Assembly: GCF_000429985.1 (NCBI RefSeq)
Contig: NZ_AUCX01000005.1
Coordinates: forward strand, 124,001 to 188,000
Length of the DNA: 64,000 nt
DNA from: Maridesulfovibrio bastinii DSM 16055
GTDB taxonomy: Bacteria; Desulfobacterota; Desulfovibrionia; Desulfovibrionales; Desulfovibrionaceae
Direction of reading: 5' to 3'
In this document: positions 26,536 to 34,504 of the stretch, one piece after another
Layout of the letters: the number at the start of each line of letters is the position of its first letter
Numbering within the stretch: the stretch's first letter is position 1
Program-made: the position numbers and the translations under genes
Notes under the pieces: model-generated
Seen by the model: the letters and a program-made list of their open reading frames with translations, nothing else
What the model was told of the DNA's origin: nothing
The model's database searches: none

Positions 26536-26601
26536 TAAGATCCTCCTGAGCCGATTTTGGTTGTTGGTGAGTTGATAGAATCAACTCCTTTGTCCACGGG
26601 C

Positions 26602-27624
26602 CTATTTTCCGAACGGGCAGATCGGATAACGACAGACCTTGCATGTTGCGCAATAGCCGCCGTGACCCATGGATGTGATATCTTCCCTCGTGACTTCTAA
26701 TCCGGCCAGAATGCGCGGAACCGCCAGGTCGAAAATGCTCGCCCTGTGGTACATTACACAGCCGGGAAGACCGAGAACCGGTATTTTGCCAATCCATGCG
26801 AGCATGAACATGGCACCTGGGAAAGTCGGGGATCCGTAAGTGACAACTTTTCCTCCGGCAGCTCTTATGGAAGCTGGAGTCTGATCGTCAGGATCAACGC
26901 TCATCCCTCCGGTACAGACAATCATGTCCGCCCCGGAATCAAGAAGTTTGTGAATTGCGGCGACTGTCATTTCGGAATCGTCGGAAACAAACTCCTGATG
27001 TATGACCGTACTGCCGAGGGCCTCAAATTTTTCGCGAATTACTGGACCAAATTTATCTTGGATTCTGCCGGTGTATACTTCGGTTCCCGTAGTAACAACT
27101 CCGACATTGAAATGCTTGAATGGGAGCACATCCACAATGGGATAGCTCTGAAGACAGAGTTCTTCGACTTTTTTTATTCTACCTTCATCAGTAGCAAGAG
27201 GTATTATCCTTGTTCCGGCTACTGCCTGTCCTTTTTTGACGGACTGGTTGGTATGCAGGGTGGAAATAACGACGTCTTCAATATTGTTGATGGAGTGCAG
27301 AGCCTCAACATTGATTCTTAAAAGACCGTCATGACTGGCATGAAAATTAACCCTTCCCTCACAGACTTCGGAGAGTTCGATGCCTTTTCCCGAAGCAGCT
27401 GTGGCTATTCTTATTCCTGCTTCATTTTCATGCACATGTTCATCGTCAAGAGTTAAAACGTATATGTGTTCCTTGCCGATGTCTTTGAGTTGCGGAACGT
27501 CTTCCTTAGTGATGACATGTCCCTTTTTAAATGCTCTTCCCTTGAATTCTCCGGGGACTATTCTGGTCATATCATGACAGAGCACCATGCCGACCGCTTC
27601 TTCCACAGGTATGAATTTCTTCAT
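26602..27624 (-). CDS. MoeA/MogA-type molybdopterin-binding protein with C-terminal Cys cluster
   Basis: A 340-residue protein from the ATG at 27624; a GTG at 27654 is an alternative. The core (~165-315) is a MoCF-biosynthesis domain: GVVTTGTEVYTGRI, CTGGMSVDPDDQTPASI and LGLPGCVMYHRAS. It lacks the full MoeA domain set but should bind molybdopterin. The last 20 residues hold CATCKVCRYPICPFGK, a four-Cys motif not part of MoeA or MogA that could bind zinc or an iron-sulfur cluster. It lies immediately upstream of mop on the same strand, so a dedicated role in supplying cofactor to Mop is likely. Confidence 0.86.
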   Translation of the reverse strand: MKKFIPVEEAVGMVLCHDMTRIVPGEFKGRAFKKGHVITKEDVPQLKDIGKEHIYVLTLDDEHVHENEAGIRIATAASGKGIELSEVCEGRVNFHASHDGLLRINVEALHSINNIEDVVISTLHTNQSVKKGQAVAGTRIIPLATDEGRIKKVEELCLQSYPIVDVLPFKHFNVGVVTTGTEVYTGRIQDKFGPVIREKFEALGSTVIHQEFVSDDSEMTVAAIHKLLDSGADMIVCTGGMSVDPDDQTPASIRAAGGKVVTYGSPTFPGAMFMLAWIGKIPVLGLPGCVMYHRASIFDLAVPRILAGLEVTREDITSMGHGGYCATCKVCRYPICPFGK

Positions 27625-27654
27625 CTCAAAAAAGCCTTTTTTAGATGTTTTCAC

Positions 27655-27932
27655 CTTCCGTTCTGATATTCAGGGATATTTGAAAACTAAATTTAAAATA
27701 TCCTTAAATTTCAGTAAAAAACAGGCTGATTAGATTTAGTCTCAAGCCTTGTTTAAATTTTTTATGTCAACCATGGCATAATAAGTCAATGAGGGGTAAA
27801 AAAAATAGGCGATAAAATGCAACAAAATTGAATCACTGTGTCCTTTTGGGACCTTTTTTTGTGTAATATATTGATATTTAATATTTTTTTATAGGGAAAA
27901 TTATAAAGAGCGTTGACTGGCGGGGCTTGCGG
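27655..27932. other. Upstream region of the MoeA-like/mop operon
   Basis: AT-rich non-coding sequence. A possible promoter on the minus strand is TTGACT-N17-CATAAA in 27765-27805, and a further TTGACA lies just beside it. Nothing else recognisable. Confidence 0.35.
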
Positions 27933-27933
27933 G

Positions 27934-27985
27934 AAAAAAATAGCGGGACATTGTTCAATTTTGTGAACAATGTCCCGCTTTAAAA
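27934..27985 (-). terminator. Terminator of the monooxygenase-like gene
   Basis: Perfect 16-bp stem AGCGGGACATTGTTCA (27942-27957) with 27964-27979 around a 6-nt loop, followed on the minus strand by a run of T. It ends the gene at 28021. Confidence 0.92.
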
Positions 27986-28020
27986 TGTCTTCGGGGATGA
28001 GTTAATTTCTGTCTGTTTTT

Positions 28021-28320
28021 CTATTTCTGGATTCTATCCAGCAGTTCAAAAACTTCAACAAAGTTATCTTCCCTTAACAGTCCCTCAAGTCTGCCTCCAA
28101 GCTCCTGAAGGTACGGCTGGGCAGAGTGGGAATCAAGAGCCTGTTGATCAGGGTAGCATTCATAAAAGAAAAAAGTGCATGGCTCAGATTTAGAGCGGTA
28201 CAAATCGTAGATAAGTGTCCGTTCTTCTTTTTCCACTTTGGGGATCAGGGATCTTAGAATTTTTTCGACTTTTTTTTCATTCCCCTGTGAAGGTTTGATT
28301 ATTGCGTTGACGATCACCAT
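28021..28320 (-). CDS. Antibiotic-biosynthesis-monooxygenase-fold protein (YgiN-like)
   Basis: A 99-residue ABM-domain protein, the usual length for this ferredoxin-like dimeric fold. Features: MVIVNAIIKPSQGNEKKVE at the N-terminus, the central TLIYDLYRS and FFFYECYPDQQALDSH, where the His after the acidic helix is typical. Some members are quinol monooxygenases (YgiN), others haem-degrading or of unknown role; nothing here fixes the substrate. It is a single gene with a strong ribosome-binding site (AAGGAG) and its own terminator. Confidence 0.86.
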   Translation of the reverse strand: MVIVNAIIKPSQGNEKKVEKILRSLIPKVEKEERTLIYDLYRSKSEPCTFFFYECYPDQQALDSHSAQPYLQELGGRLEGLLREDNFVEVFELLDRIQK

Positions 28321-28857
28321 TTGACTCTCTCTCCTTTTATTTTGTCTTGGTTCCTATTTTATTTATTTATGCATATTATTTGATATAAAATAATATGATG
28401 CTATCAATTTTTTGCTAAACTGTTAGATGTGTTATAAGAATGTCCAACTGTTTGAATCTATGATTTTTATTTATAATAATAAACATATTTAATTTATAAA
28501 TTAAACTGAATTCTTAAATTTTCAGCTAAAAAAATGCAATTTATGCATGTATGGTCATTATCGCCACATCTATTTTGTAAATGCTATATGCCGGGCGTGA
28601 GTGCTGCTTTTTATGTTTTTTTTAAACGGTAATGAAAGTCTGTAGGGAATATTGATCTTTATCGTTCTCAAAAGACATTTGTTGTCGTGGTGACTTACTG
28701 CTTTGCTGCGGCTGGAGTCAGTATTTATTAAAGCAAATGTATTAAATTGAAATGTATTGTTTTTTACCATTTATATGTTACTGTACTGTAGAAAAAATAC
28801 CAATGTATTTATGAGGCTTAAATCCTGGTTATCAACACTAATGCAGAGGGATTTAAT
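28321..28857. other. Long AT-rich divergent intergenic region
   Basis: It separates the YgiN-like gene from zupT and should contain both promoters. A 66-codon reading frame on the minus strand at 28570-28770 has no ribosome-binding site or recognisable sequence and is unlikely to be a gene. No RNA gene seen; any metal-responsive operator could not be identified by eye. Confidence 0.35.
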
Positions 28858-29676
28858 ATGGATCATAATTTATTGTTTGCGTTTTCATTGACACTTTTTG
28901 CCGGATTGTCAACCGGAATAGGAAGTGCGCTGGCTTTTTTCTCCAGCAGGACGAATACCAAATTTCTTGCACTGGCTTTAGGCTTTTCAGCCGGAGTCAT
29001 GCTTTATGTCTCATTCATAGAGATTTTTGTTAAGGCGAGGGAAGCGCTTATTGCGGCATGGGGAACAACAGGAGGAAACTGGGGGGCGACTACAGCTTTT
29101 TTTGCAGGAATAGCTATTTCAGCCATCATTGATAAGCTTGTACCGGATGTGGAAAATCCTCATGAGGTCCAGCTTGTTGAAGATATGGAAGATTCTCAGG
29201 CTATAGCAGAGGCCCGCAAAAAAAATGATCTGATGCGCATGGGCGTTTTTACAGCTCTGGCAATCGCAATCCACAATTTTCCTGAGGGACTGGCAACTTT
29301 TACAGCTGCTATGAGTGACCCTGAGCTAGCAATTCCAATTGCTATAGCTATCGCCATACATAATATTCCGGAAGGTATAGCCGTTTCCGTTCCTGTCTTT
29401 TATGCTACAGGAAGCCGCAGCAAAGCTTTCTGGCTATCCCTGTCTTCCGGGCTAGCCGAGCCGATTGGAGCCGGCATAGGTTTTCTGCTCCTTATGCCTT
29501 TCATGAGCCAGGCGGTATTTGGAGTCCTTTTCGGGATTGTTGCCGGGATCATGGTTTTCATCTCACTTGATGAGTTGTTACCAGCCGCGGAAACCTATGG
29601 TGAACACCATCTTTGTATATATGGTCTGGTTGCCGGAATGTTTGTAATGGCGTTGAGCCTTCTATTGTTTCTTTAA
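28858..29676 (+). CDS. zupT: ZIP-family zinc transporter ZupT
   Basis: A 272-residue inner-membrane transporter with about eight hydrophobic segments. The metal-binding helices are intact: IAIHNFPEGLATF and IAIHNIPEGIAVSVP (HNxPEG twice), followed by GLAEPIGAGIGF. This is the ZupT pattern; ZupT imports zinc and other divalent metals. GAGGG precedes the ATG. It is monocistronic; its last 15 bases overlap the convergent orphan gene at 29662. No metal-binding leader or regulator was found nearby. Confidence 0.94.
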   Translation: MDHNLLFAFSLTLFAGLSTGIGSALAFFSSRTNTKFLALALGFSAGVMLYVSFIEIFVKAREALIAAWGTTGGNWGATTAFFAGIAISAIIDKLVPDVENPHEVQLVEDMEDSQAIAEARKKNDLMRMGVFTALAIAIHNFPEGLATFTAAMSDPELAIPIAIAIAIHNIPEGIAVSVPVFYATGSRSKAFWLSLSSGLAEPIGAGIGFLLLMPFMSQAVFGVLFGIVAGIMVFISLDELLPAAETYGEHHLCIYGLVAGMFVMALSLLLFL

Positions 29677-30459
29677 TTTTGCAACCGTATGATGGGCAAA
29701 AATAAATATTGATGAAATTGTTATGAACATAAAAGATTTATAAAATATTTCATATATTTTATCTATTTCATCTGTTTTATCTATTTTAAATATTGGTAAA
29801 TCTGAATTTGAAAATGCTTTTATTGCTAAAAAACAAGTTAAAAATATTAAACAAATTATGAAAGTTTTGTTGTTAATAAATTTTAATGGTTGGTAGAGTA
29901 TATTTTTATCATTTTTATACTTTATAATCTCGGATAACTTGATGTTATTATTTGAAATAATTTTAGAAATAGTAATGAAAGAACATGCTACCAATAAAAA
30001 TAATAAAAATAATTCGAATCCTTTTATTTCTTCAATTGGGCGTGAAATAAGAGTAGCTATTACGGTAATGAATAATAAAGAAATAATTTCTTTATGAAAA
30101 ATATATAAATGAGATATAAAGCTTTCATAATCACATTTTCCTGATTGGTACCTGCAATTATAGTAAAACATTATCATTGTTAGCATTTGTATTAAATAAC
30201 ATGAAATCGACATTACCAATGCTGTATTAGGATTTACGAACATCTCAACAATATTACTGTTTTTATCTTTAGCATCATTTGTAACCTTTGTGTCGGTCTT
30301 AGCCTCTGCATCGGTTTTAGTTTGGGAATTAGTTACTTTCTGCTCGGAATGCGTAGGCCAAGTATTATAAATAGCGATTTTAAAGTTAATTACAATTGTT
30401 GCTAAAAAGAGCACAGCAAAAAACCAGATAATACTTTTATAAATATAATTGGTTATCAT
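29662..30459 (-). CDS. AT-rich orphan membrane protein
   Basis: I do not recognise this gene. From the ATG at 30459 (GGAAG upstream) it encodes 265 residues with about six hydrophobic segments (for example IIWFFAVLFLATIVINF and ELFLLFLLVACSFITISKI). A Thr/Lys/Asp-rich linker (about 45-70, KTDAEAKTDTKVTNDAKDK) follows the first segment, and a shorter DKTDEIDKIYEI repeat lies near the end. Codon use is much more AT-rich than its neighbours, suggesting recent acquisition. It overlaps zupT at the 3' end. Function unknown. Confidence 0.6.
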   Translation of the reverse strand: MITNYIYKSIIWFFAVLFLATIVINFKIAIYNTWPTHSEQKVTNSQTKTDAEAKTDTKVTNDAKDKNSNIVEMFVNPNTALVMSISCYLIQMLTMIMFYYNCRYQSGKCDYESFISHLYIFHKEIISLLFITVIATLISRPIEEIKGFELFLLFLLVACSFITISKIISNNNIKLSEIIKYKNDKNILYQPLKFINNKTFIICLIFLTCFLAIKAFSNSDLPIFKIDKTDEIDKIYEIFYKSFMFITISSIFIFAHHTVAKLKKQ

Positions 30460-30764
30460 AAACTTCCACCCCACTTTTTATTCCCCGTATAAAGTGATAT
30501 CTTTAATAGTTTAAGCTATAAAAATAATCAATAAATTTTTAATAATATCGATTTATAAATATTAAGGCGTTTTTTTAATGCTGGACAGCTTTGCGTTGTA
30601 TGGATAATCAATGATTCGTCTTATTCTTCTTTATTGAATGTAAATATTGCCAATTTCGTCTAATTTATTGGATGAAATTACTTTTTTTTCGGCAGGACCG
30701 TTTTGGATATTTAAAATCTGAAACCAGATATGAACAAGCACAGCTTAAACGGAGCGTTTTTACA
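30460..30764. other. AT-rich divergent intergenic region before nhaC-like gene
   Basis: It should contain the promoters of the orphan membrane protein and of the antiporter. If the antiporter begins at the ATG at 30672, the last 93 bases are coding. No other element seen. Confidence 0.35.
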
Positions 30765-32111
30765 TTGCAGGATCAGAATAAAAATTCTTCAACATCAAAT
30801 ATTGAGCCGCATGGTACAGCATTGCTTCCATTGGTTCTTTTTCTGCTATTATTTATAGGAACAGGCGTAACCCTAACAGCCAATGGAACAAAGATGGCTT
30901 TTTATCAGCTGTCTGCGACGGTTGCTATTCTGCCGGCCATTGCACTGGCCTTAATAATGGGCAGGGAAAAACTTGAAAAGAAAATATCTATATTCCTATA
31001 CGGTGTAGGGGATATAAATATAGTTACCATGTGCATGATATATCTGCTTGCCGGTGGTTTTGCTGCGGTTGCAAAAAGTATCGGCGGGGTAGATGCAACA
31101 GTTAATATGGGGCTTGCTTTTATTCCTGCCAGACTGGTGCTGCCGGGGCTGTTTCTTATCTCTTCATTTGTATCCACTGCAATGGGAACATCCATGGGAA
31201 CTATTGCCGCAATAGCCCCAATTGCCGCAGGTGTTGCAGACCAGACAGGCATGTCATCAGCCGTTCTTATGGGAGCTGTTCTCGGGGGTGCCATGTTCGG
31301 TGACAACCTCTCGATGATTTCAGATACCACTATTGCCGCAACCAGAACTCAGGGTTGCGCTATGAATGATAAATTCAAAATGAATTTGCTTATAGCATTG
31401 CCGGCAGCTGTTTTGACAGCCGCATTGCTGTACTTCAATGGTGAATCCGGGGCGGCATCAACTCCGGGAAGTTGGGAATTTATAAAAGTTATTCCTTATC
31501 TTGCGATTCTTGGCTTGGCCGTAGCCGGTATCAACGTATTTGTGGTTCTTTCTGCTGGTATAGTTTTGACCGGTGCTGTAGGACTGTACACCATTCCCGA
31601 TTTTACTCTTCTCAGCTTTTCTCAGAGCATTTATAACGGTTTTGCCGGTATGAATGAGATTTTGGTTCTCTCAATGCTCATAGGTGGTCTGGGTGAGCTT
31701 ATACGCTTTAATGGCGGGCTTCTCTGGCTGCTTGAAAAAGTTAATTCCATTGCGCGCAGAGTGGGTAGAGGAAATAAACGTGTTTCCGGAGAGTTCGGAA
31801 TTGCTTCACTGGTTTCTCTGGCCGATGCCTGCACAGCCAACAATACCGTTGCCATCATTTTGAGCGGTAGACTGGCTAAGGAAATAGCTACTGACAACGG
31901 GGTCGACCCAAAACGCAGCGCAAGCCTTCTTGATGTTTTTTCATGTATTATTCAGGGGCTCGTTCCTTATGCCGCTCAGGTGCTACTCGCTGGGTCCGTT
32001 GCCGGTATTTCTCCGGTGGAAGTTGCCGGAAACAACTGGTATTGTATAATACTTGCTGTGATATCCGTATTTGCAATAATAACAGGATGGCCGGGAAAGG
32101 CTAAAAAATAG
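30765..32111 (+). CDS. NhaC-family Na+/H+ antiporter
   Basis: About 448 residues from the TTG at 30765, chosen because GGAG lies ten bases upstream; the ATG at 30672 would add 31 residues without a ribosome-binding site. The protein has roughly eleven membrane segments. Typical NhaC motifs are AMGTSMGTIAAIAPIAAG, GAMFGDNLSMISDTTIAATR and ADACTANNTVAIILSG. It probably exchanges sodium for protons across the inner membrane, useful in a marine anaerobe. Single gene followed by a strong terminator. Confidence 0.9.
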   Translation: MQDQNKNSSTSNIEPHGTALLPLVLFLLLFIGTGVTLTANGTKMAFYQLSATVAILPAIALALIMGREKLEKKISIFLYGVGDINIVTMCMIYLLAGGFAAVAKSIGGVDATVNMGLAFIPARLVLPGLFLISSFVSTAMGTSMGTIAAIAPIAAGVADQTGMSSAVLMGAVLGGAMFGDNLSMISDTTIAATRTQGCAMNDKFKMNLLIALPAAVLTAALLYFNGESGAASTPGSWEFIKVIPYLAILGLAVAGINVFVVLSAGIVLTGAVGLYTIPDFTLLSFSQSIYNGFAGMNEILVLSMLIGGLGELIRFNGGLLWLLEKVNSIARRVGRGNKRVSGEFGIASLVSLADACTANNTVAIILSGRLAKEIATDNGVDPKRSASLLDVFSCIIQGLVPYAAQVLLAGSVAGISPVEVAGNNWYCIILAVISVFAIITGWPGKAKK

Positions 32112-32138
32112 CATCACATAACTATCTTATCATTAAGT

Positions 32139-32169
32139 AAGGGAACCGCTTTAACGGTTCCCTTTTTTT
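32139..32169 (+). terminator. Terminator of the antiporter gene
   Basis: Stem AAGGGAACCG (32139-32148) with CGGTTCCCTT (32155-32164), loop of six, then a run of T. It directly follows the antiporter gene. Confidence 0.92.
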
Positions 32170-32386
32170 GTATGTAGAAAAAACGTTATGGGGTCCCTAA
32201 AGCTTTCAGCTATGAATAATTGAGTCTTCTTTTCATTTGCAGGATAGCGGCCTTAAAAATAGCATAGTCTACTTTTGAGGGCTGAACTTTGTCGTTCTGC
32301 TATAAATGGCAGTTAATAGCAGTGGTGTGTTCATATAATTTACGATCAGTTGAAATGGGATGATAGTTTTGGTGGTGTGCTAATAG

Positions 32387-32539
32387 AAGAAAGAGGAAGT
32401 GGCCCGAATGTTTCGTTACGGTAAAAGCAACGGAACAACCGAAGGATTTCATCGCAAGATGAAGCTCATCCAGAGGCGAGCATACGGGTTCAGAAATTTT
32501 GAAAATTATCGGCTGCGTGTACGGGCTTTGTGCGGGTAG
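32387..32539 (+). pseudogene. C-terminal remnant of an ISL3-family transposase
   Basis: A 50-codon frame ending at the TAG at 32537 reads EEVARMFRYGKSNGTTEGFH, then RKMKLIQRRAYGFRNFENY and RLRVRALCG. This is the conserved C-terminus of ISL3 transposases (pattern ARMxxF..NGxTEGFHxKMKxI.RxAYGFRNFxNYRLRV). The DDE core and N-terminus are absent, and the frame is closed upstream by a TAG at 32384, so the element is dead. It lies beside a tRNA cluster, a common insertion neighbourhood. Confidence 0.88.
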
Positions 32540-32560
32540 TCGAGAAGAAAATCAACGGCA

Positions 32561-32658
32561 GGAAATTTGATCAATCGGGCTTGCGTCCCTTTCTTTGGTG
32601 TAGACCCATGGAAATTTGATCATTCGGGCTTGTGCCCCTTTGTTTGGTGTAGACCCCC
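32561..32658. repeat. Two tandem 49-bp repeats after the transposase remnant
   Basis: Units 32561-32609 and 32610-32658 share GGAAATTTGATCA, TCGGGCTTG and TTTGGTGTAGACCC, with about five mismatches. They start 21 bp after the transposase stop and may be duplicated IS-end sequence. Only two units, without spacers. Confidence 0.85.
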
Positions 32659-32724
32659 TCTTTTTGCTAATTTGCTTGGGGATGTGTCCTGAATGTAAGC
32701 CCGGAGCTTGTCAGAAGATAGAAA

Positions 32725-32758
32725 CGAAAAAAGGACTAAATCTGATGATTTAGTCCTT
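32725..32758 (-). terminator. Terminator of the first tRNA operon
   Basis: Stem AAGGACTAAATC (32731-32742) with GATTTAGTCCTT (32747-32758), loop TGAT, followed on the minus strand by seven T. It ends the tRNA-Gln-Glu-Glu transcript. Confidence 0.92.
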
Positions 32759-32768
32759 GTAATTTCGG

Positions 32769-32846
32769 TGGCGTCCCCAAGGGGATTTGAACCCCTGTCG
32801 CCGGCGTGAAAGGCCGGTGTCCTGGGCCAGGCTAGACGATGGGGAC
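32769..32846 (-). tRNA. tRNA-Glu (UUC), copy 1
   Basis: On the minus strand the 78-nt sequence begins GTCCCCATCGTCTAG, has the anticodon loop CCTTTCACG (anticodon UUC), T-loop GGTTCAAATCC and an encoded CCA. Acceptor stem GTCCCCA pairs with TGGGGAC. Identical to the copy at 32942. Confidence 0.97.
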
Positions 32847-32941
32847 GCAGGATATTTGGTCAAAAACAGTCTGGAATGTCTAAAGTTTCCAGAGCGTTGT
32901 GTCAAGATGTTTCTGGCCTGAAAACATCTTTTTTTTTAGAA

Positions 32942-33019
32942 TGGCGTCCCCAAGGGGATTTGAACCCCTGTCGCCGGCGTGAAAGGCCGGTGTCCTGGGC
33001 CAGGCTAGACGATGGGGAC
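32942..33019 (-). tRNA. tRNA-Glu (UUC), copy 2
   Basis: Same 78 nt as the tRNA at 32769 including CCA and anticodon UUC. It lies 95 bp upstream of it on the same transcript. The pair is a tandem duplication, though the spacers differ from the flanks. Confidence 0.97.
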
Positions 33020-33041
33020 GCATCTCTAAAAAAGTTGTTGT

Positions 33042-33116
33042 TGGCTGGGACACAAGGACTCGAACCTTGATTAACGGAACCAGAATCCGCCGTCCTGCCA
33101 ATTGAACGATGTCCCA
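33042..33116 (-). tRNA. tRNA-Gln (CUG)
   Basis: 75 nt on the minus strand starting TGGGACATCGTTC; anticodon stem GCGGA/TCCGT with loop TTCTGGT gives anticodon CUG. T-arm GGTTCGAGTCC and encoded CCA are present. It is the first gene of the tRNA operon. Confidence 0.96.
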
Positions 33117-33128
33117 ACAACGAGAAGA

Positions 33129-33158
33129 GTGTTTATGTGTATTCGTGATTCCTGTCAA
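33129..33158 (-). promoter_or_regulatory. Promoter of the first tRNA operon
   Basis: On the minus strand TTGACA (33153-33158) and TAAACA (33130-33135) are separated by 17 bases, about 14 bp upstream of the tRNA-Gln. The second tRNA cluster has the same arrangement, which supports the call. Confidence 0.7.
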
Positions 33159-33561
33159 CAGAAAAAAGTGATTTTAAGATAAAAAAATTAAATTTTTAAA
33201 TTTATCTCGAAAATAATCAATAAAAATCAGTAAAATTTTAAATTCTATGCTCCAAAAATCGTCTATCCGTCTGATTTTTGTCAAAATCGAGTTTTAAAAA
33301 AAATGAATTTTTTAAAACTCGCTTGTTGGAGAATAGCAGATATTTTTCGTTTTGTGTTGTGTTTTATCCTGAATTACCCGGAGTTGTGATTTTGATTTTT
33401 TAATATTTCAAAGTTTTTTTAAACTGTTGCTAATTTATTTTACGACCTTGGTTAAAAAATTAAAAAAAACTGCAATATTTTTGAAACTCATACGTTAAAT
33501 AGTCAGAGGACTTTTTAAGTTCATTTCATTTTGTACATAAATATCAGTCAGGAGGTTGGTA
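33159..33561. other. AT-rich region with nested inverted repeats
   Basis: It holds a structured element at 33250-33331: an outer CTCCAA/TTGGAG pair encloses an AAAAATC/GATTTTT hairpin and a perfect 14-bp stem (33288-33301 with 33308-33321, CGAGTTTTAAAAAA). No tract of T marks it as a terminator of a known gene. The rest (33332-33561) must carry the promoter of the ECF sigma operon; I see no clear hexamers. Confidence 0.5.
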
Positions 33562-33894
33562 ATGAGGGCAGGATTTATGAAGGTCTTGTTTAAAGTTTTT
33601 ATAGCTGTTGGATTTTTTGCTCTGGTAACGATGGTCTTTTGGAATTGGCTGATGCCGGAAATTTTTGGATTACCGGAGCTTTCATATTTTCAGACCTTGG
33701 GATTGTTAATTTTGTCCCGGCTTCTATTTGGAGGATTCAGTTCATTACGGGAAATGAGCCATTTTATTGCTCACAGGGAAAGGGAAGCTCTCTTTGAAAG
33801 CTGGCACTCCATGACCCCGGAGCAGCGGGCTGAGTGTTTTGCGAGGGTTCGCTCCCGCAGATCGGATTCTTCAGCAACAGATCATAGGGACTAA
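33562..33894 (+). CDS. Small membrane protein upstream of an ECF sigma factor
   Basis: A 110-residue protein from the ATG at 33562, six bases after GGAGG. Two hydrophobic segments span about residues 7-27 and 40-62, followed by a charged C-terminus (SMTPEQRAECFARVRSRR). I do not recognise the family. It ends three bases before the sigma factor gene, so the two are co-translated. A membrane anchor or regulator of the sigma factor is possible, but the protein lacks a known anti-sigma signature. Confidence 0.75.
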   Translation: MRAGFMKVLFKVFIAVGFFALVTMVFWNWLMPEIFGLPELSYFQTLGLLILSRLLFGGFSSLREMSHFIAHREREALFESWHSMTPEQRAECFARVRSRRSDSSATDHRD

Positions 33895-33897
33895 AAT

Positions 33898-34449
33898 ATG
33901 GGAGGGCCGCCTTCTTTATTTAAAAAAGATATTTTCTGGAAAAGATACAAACAGCTTCAGACTTATCTTAGAAAGAAGTTATCTCCGGAAGATGTGGAAG
34001 ACGTTATCCAGACGGCATTATATAAGCTGGTTAAGGCTGATCAGCTGGTGTTTTCTTCTGACTGGATTCTGGCCTGGCTTTACCGGGTAGTACGAAATGA
34101 AAGTATTGATCTTATGCGTAAAAAGAAGCCTGTCCCTTTTGCTGATGAATTATCAGATTTTCAGAATGAACTTTATGATGAAACTCTTGGGATAATGCTG
34201 CCGGATAATAAACGCCCGGAAGATGAAATGCTGCGAAAACTGTTCTGGGAAGAGCTGGAATCTGCCATGAATGACCTTCCAGAGGCGCAGCGTGATATTT
34301 TTATACGAACTGAGCTCAATGGAGAATCTTTTAAAAAGATTTCTGAGGAGACAGATGTGCCTGTAGGTACACTCATATCTCGTAAAAGATATGCTGTATT
34401 GCGGCTGCGTGAAAGATTGGAAAGATTGAAACAGGAAATTGTTTCCTGA
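33898..34449 (+). CDS. ECF-type RNA polymerase sigma factor
   Basis: A 183-residue sigma-70-family protein of the ECF size class. Region 2 covers about 25-80 (EDVEDVIQTALYKLV and WLYRVVRNESIDLMRKK); region 4 covers about 125-178 (LPEAQRDIFIRTELNGESF and VPVGTLISRKRYAVLRLRE, the helix-turn-helix). It should direct transcription of a small stress or envelope regulon. Co-transcribed with the upstream membrane protein and perhaps the rhodanese gene 55 bp downstream. Confidence 0.9.
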   Translation: MGGPPSLFKKDIFWKRYKQLQTYLRKKLSPEDVEDVIQTALYKLVKADQLVFSSDWILAWLYRVVRNESIDLMRKKKPVPFADELSDFQNELYDETLGIMLPDNKRPEDEMLRKLFWEELESAMNDLPEAQRDIFIRTELNGESFKKISEETDVPVGTLISRKRYAVLRLRERLERLKQEIVS

Positions 34450-34504
34450 CGTACAGACCGGATTTTACCTTTCATTAACTTAAAATCAGGATTTAAACTC
34501 AGCA

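Noticed and set aside
25879-26538. 219-codon plus-strand frame
   Set aside because: Antisense to the two ferredoxin domains of Mop, which are certain.
28570-28770. 66-codon minus-strand ORF
   Set aside because: No ribosome-binding site, no recognisable sequence, in an AT-rich promoter region.
32561-32658. Possible CRISPR array
   Set aside because: Two directly abutting 49-bp units with mismatches and no spacers; no cas genes in the window.
32876-33158. Reading frames across the tRNA genes
   Set aside because: They are read through tRNA-Glu and tRNA-Gln sequence and carry no independent coding signal.
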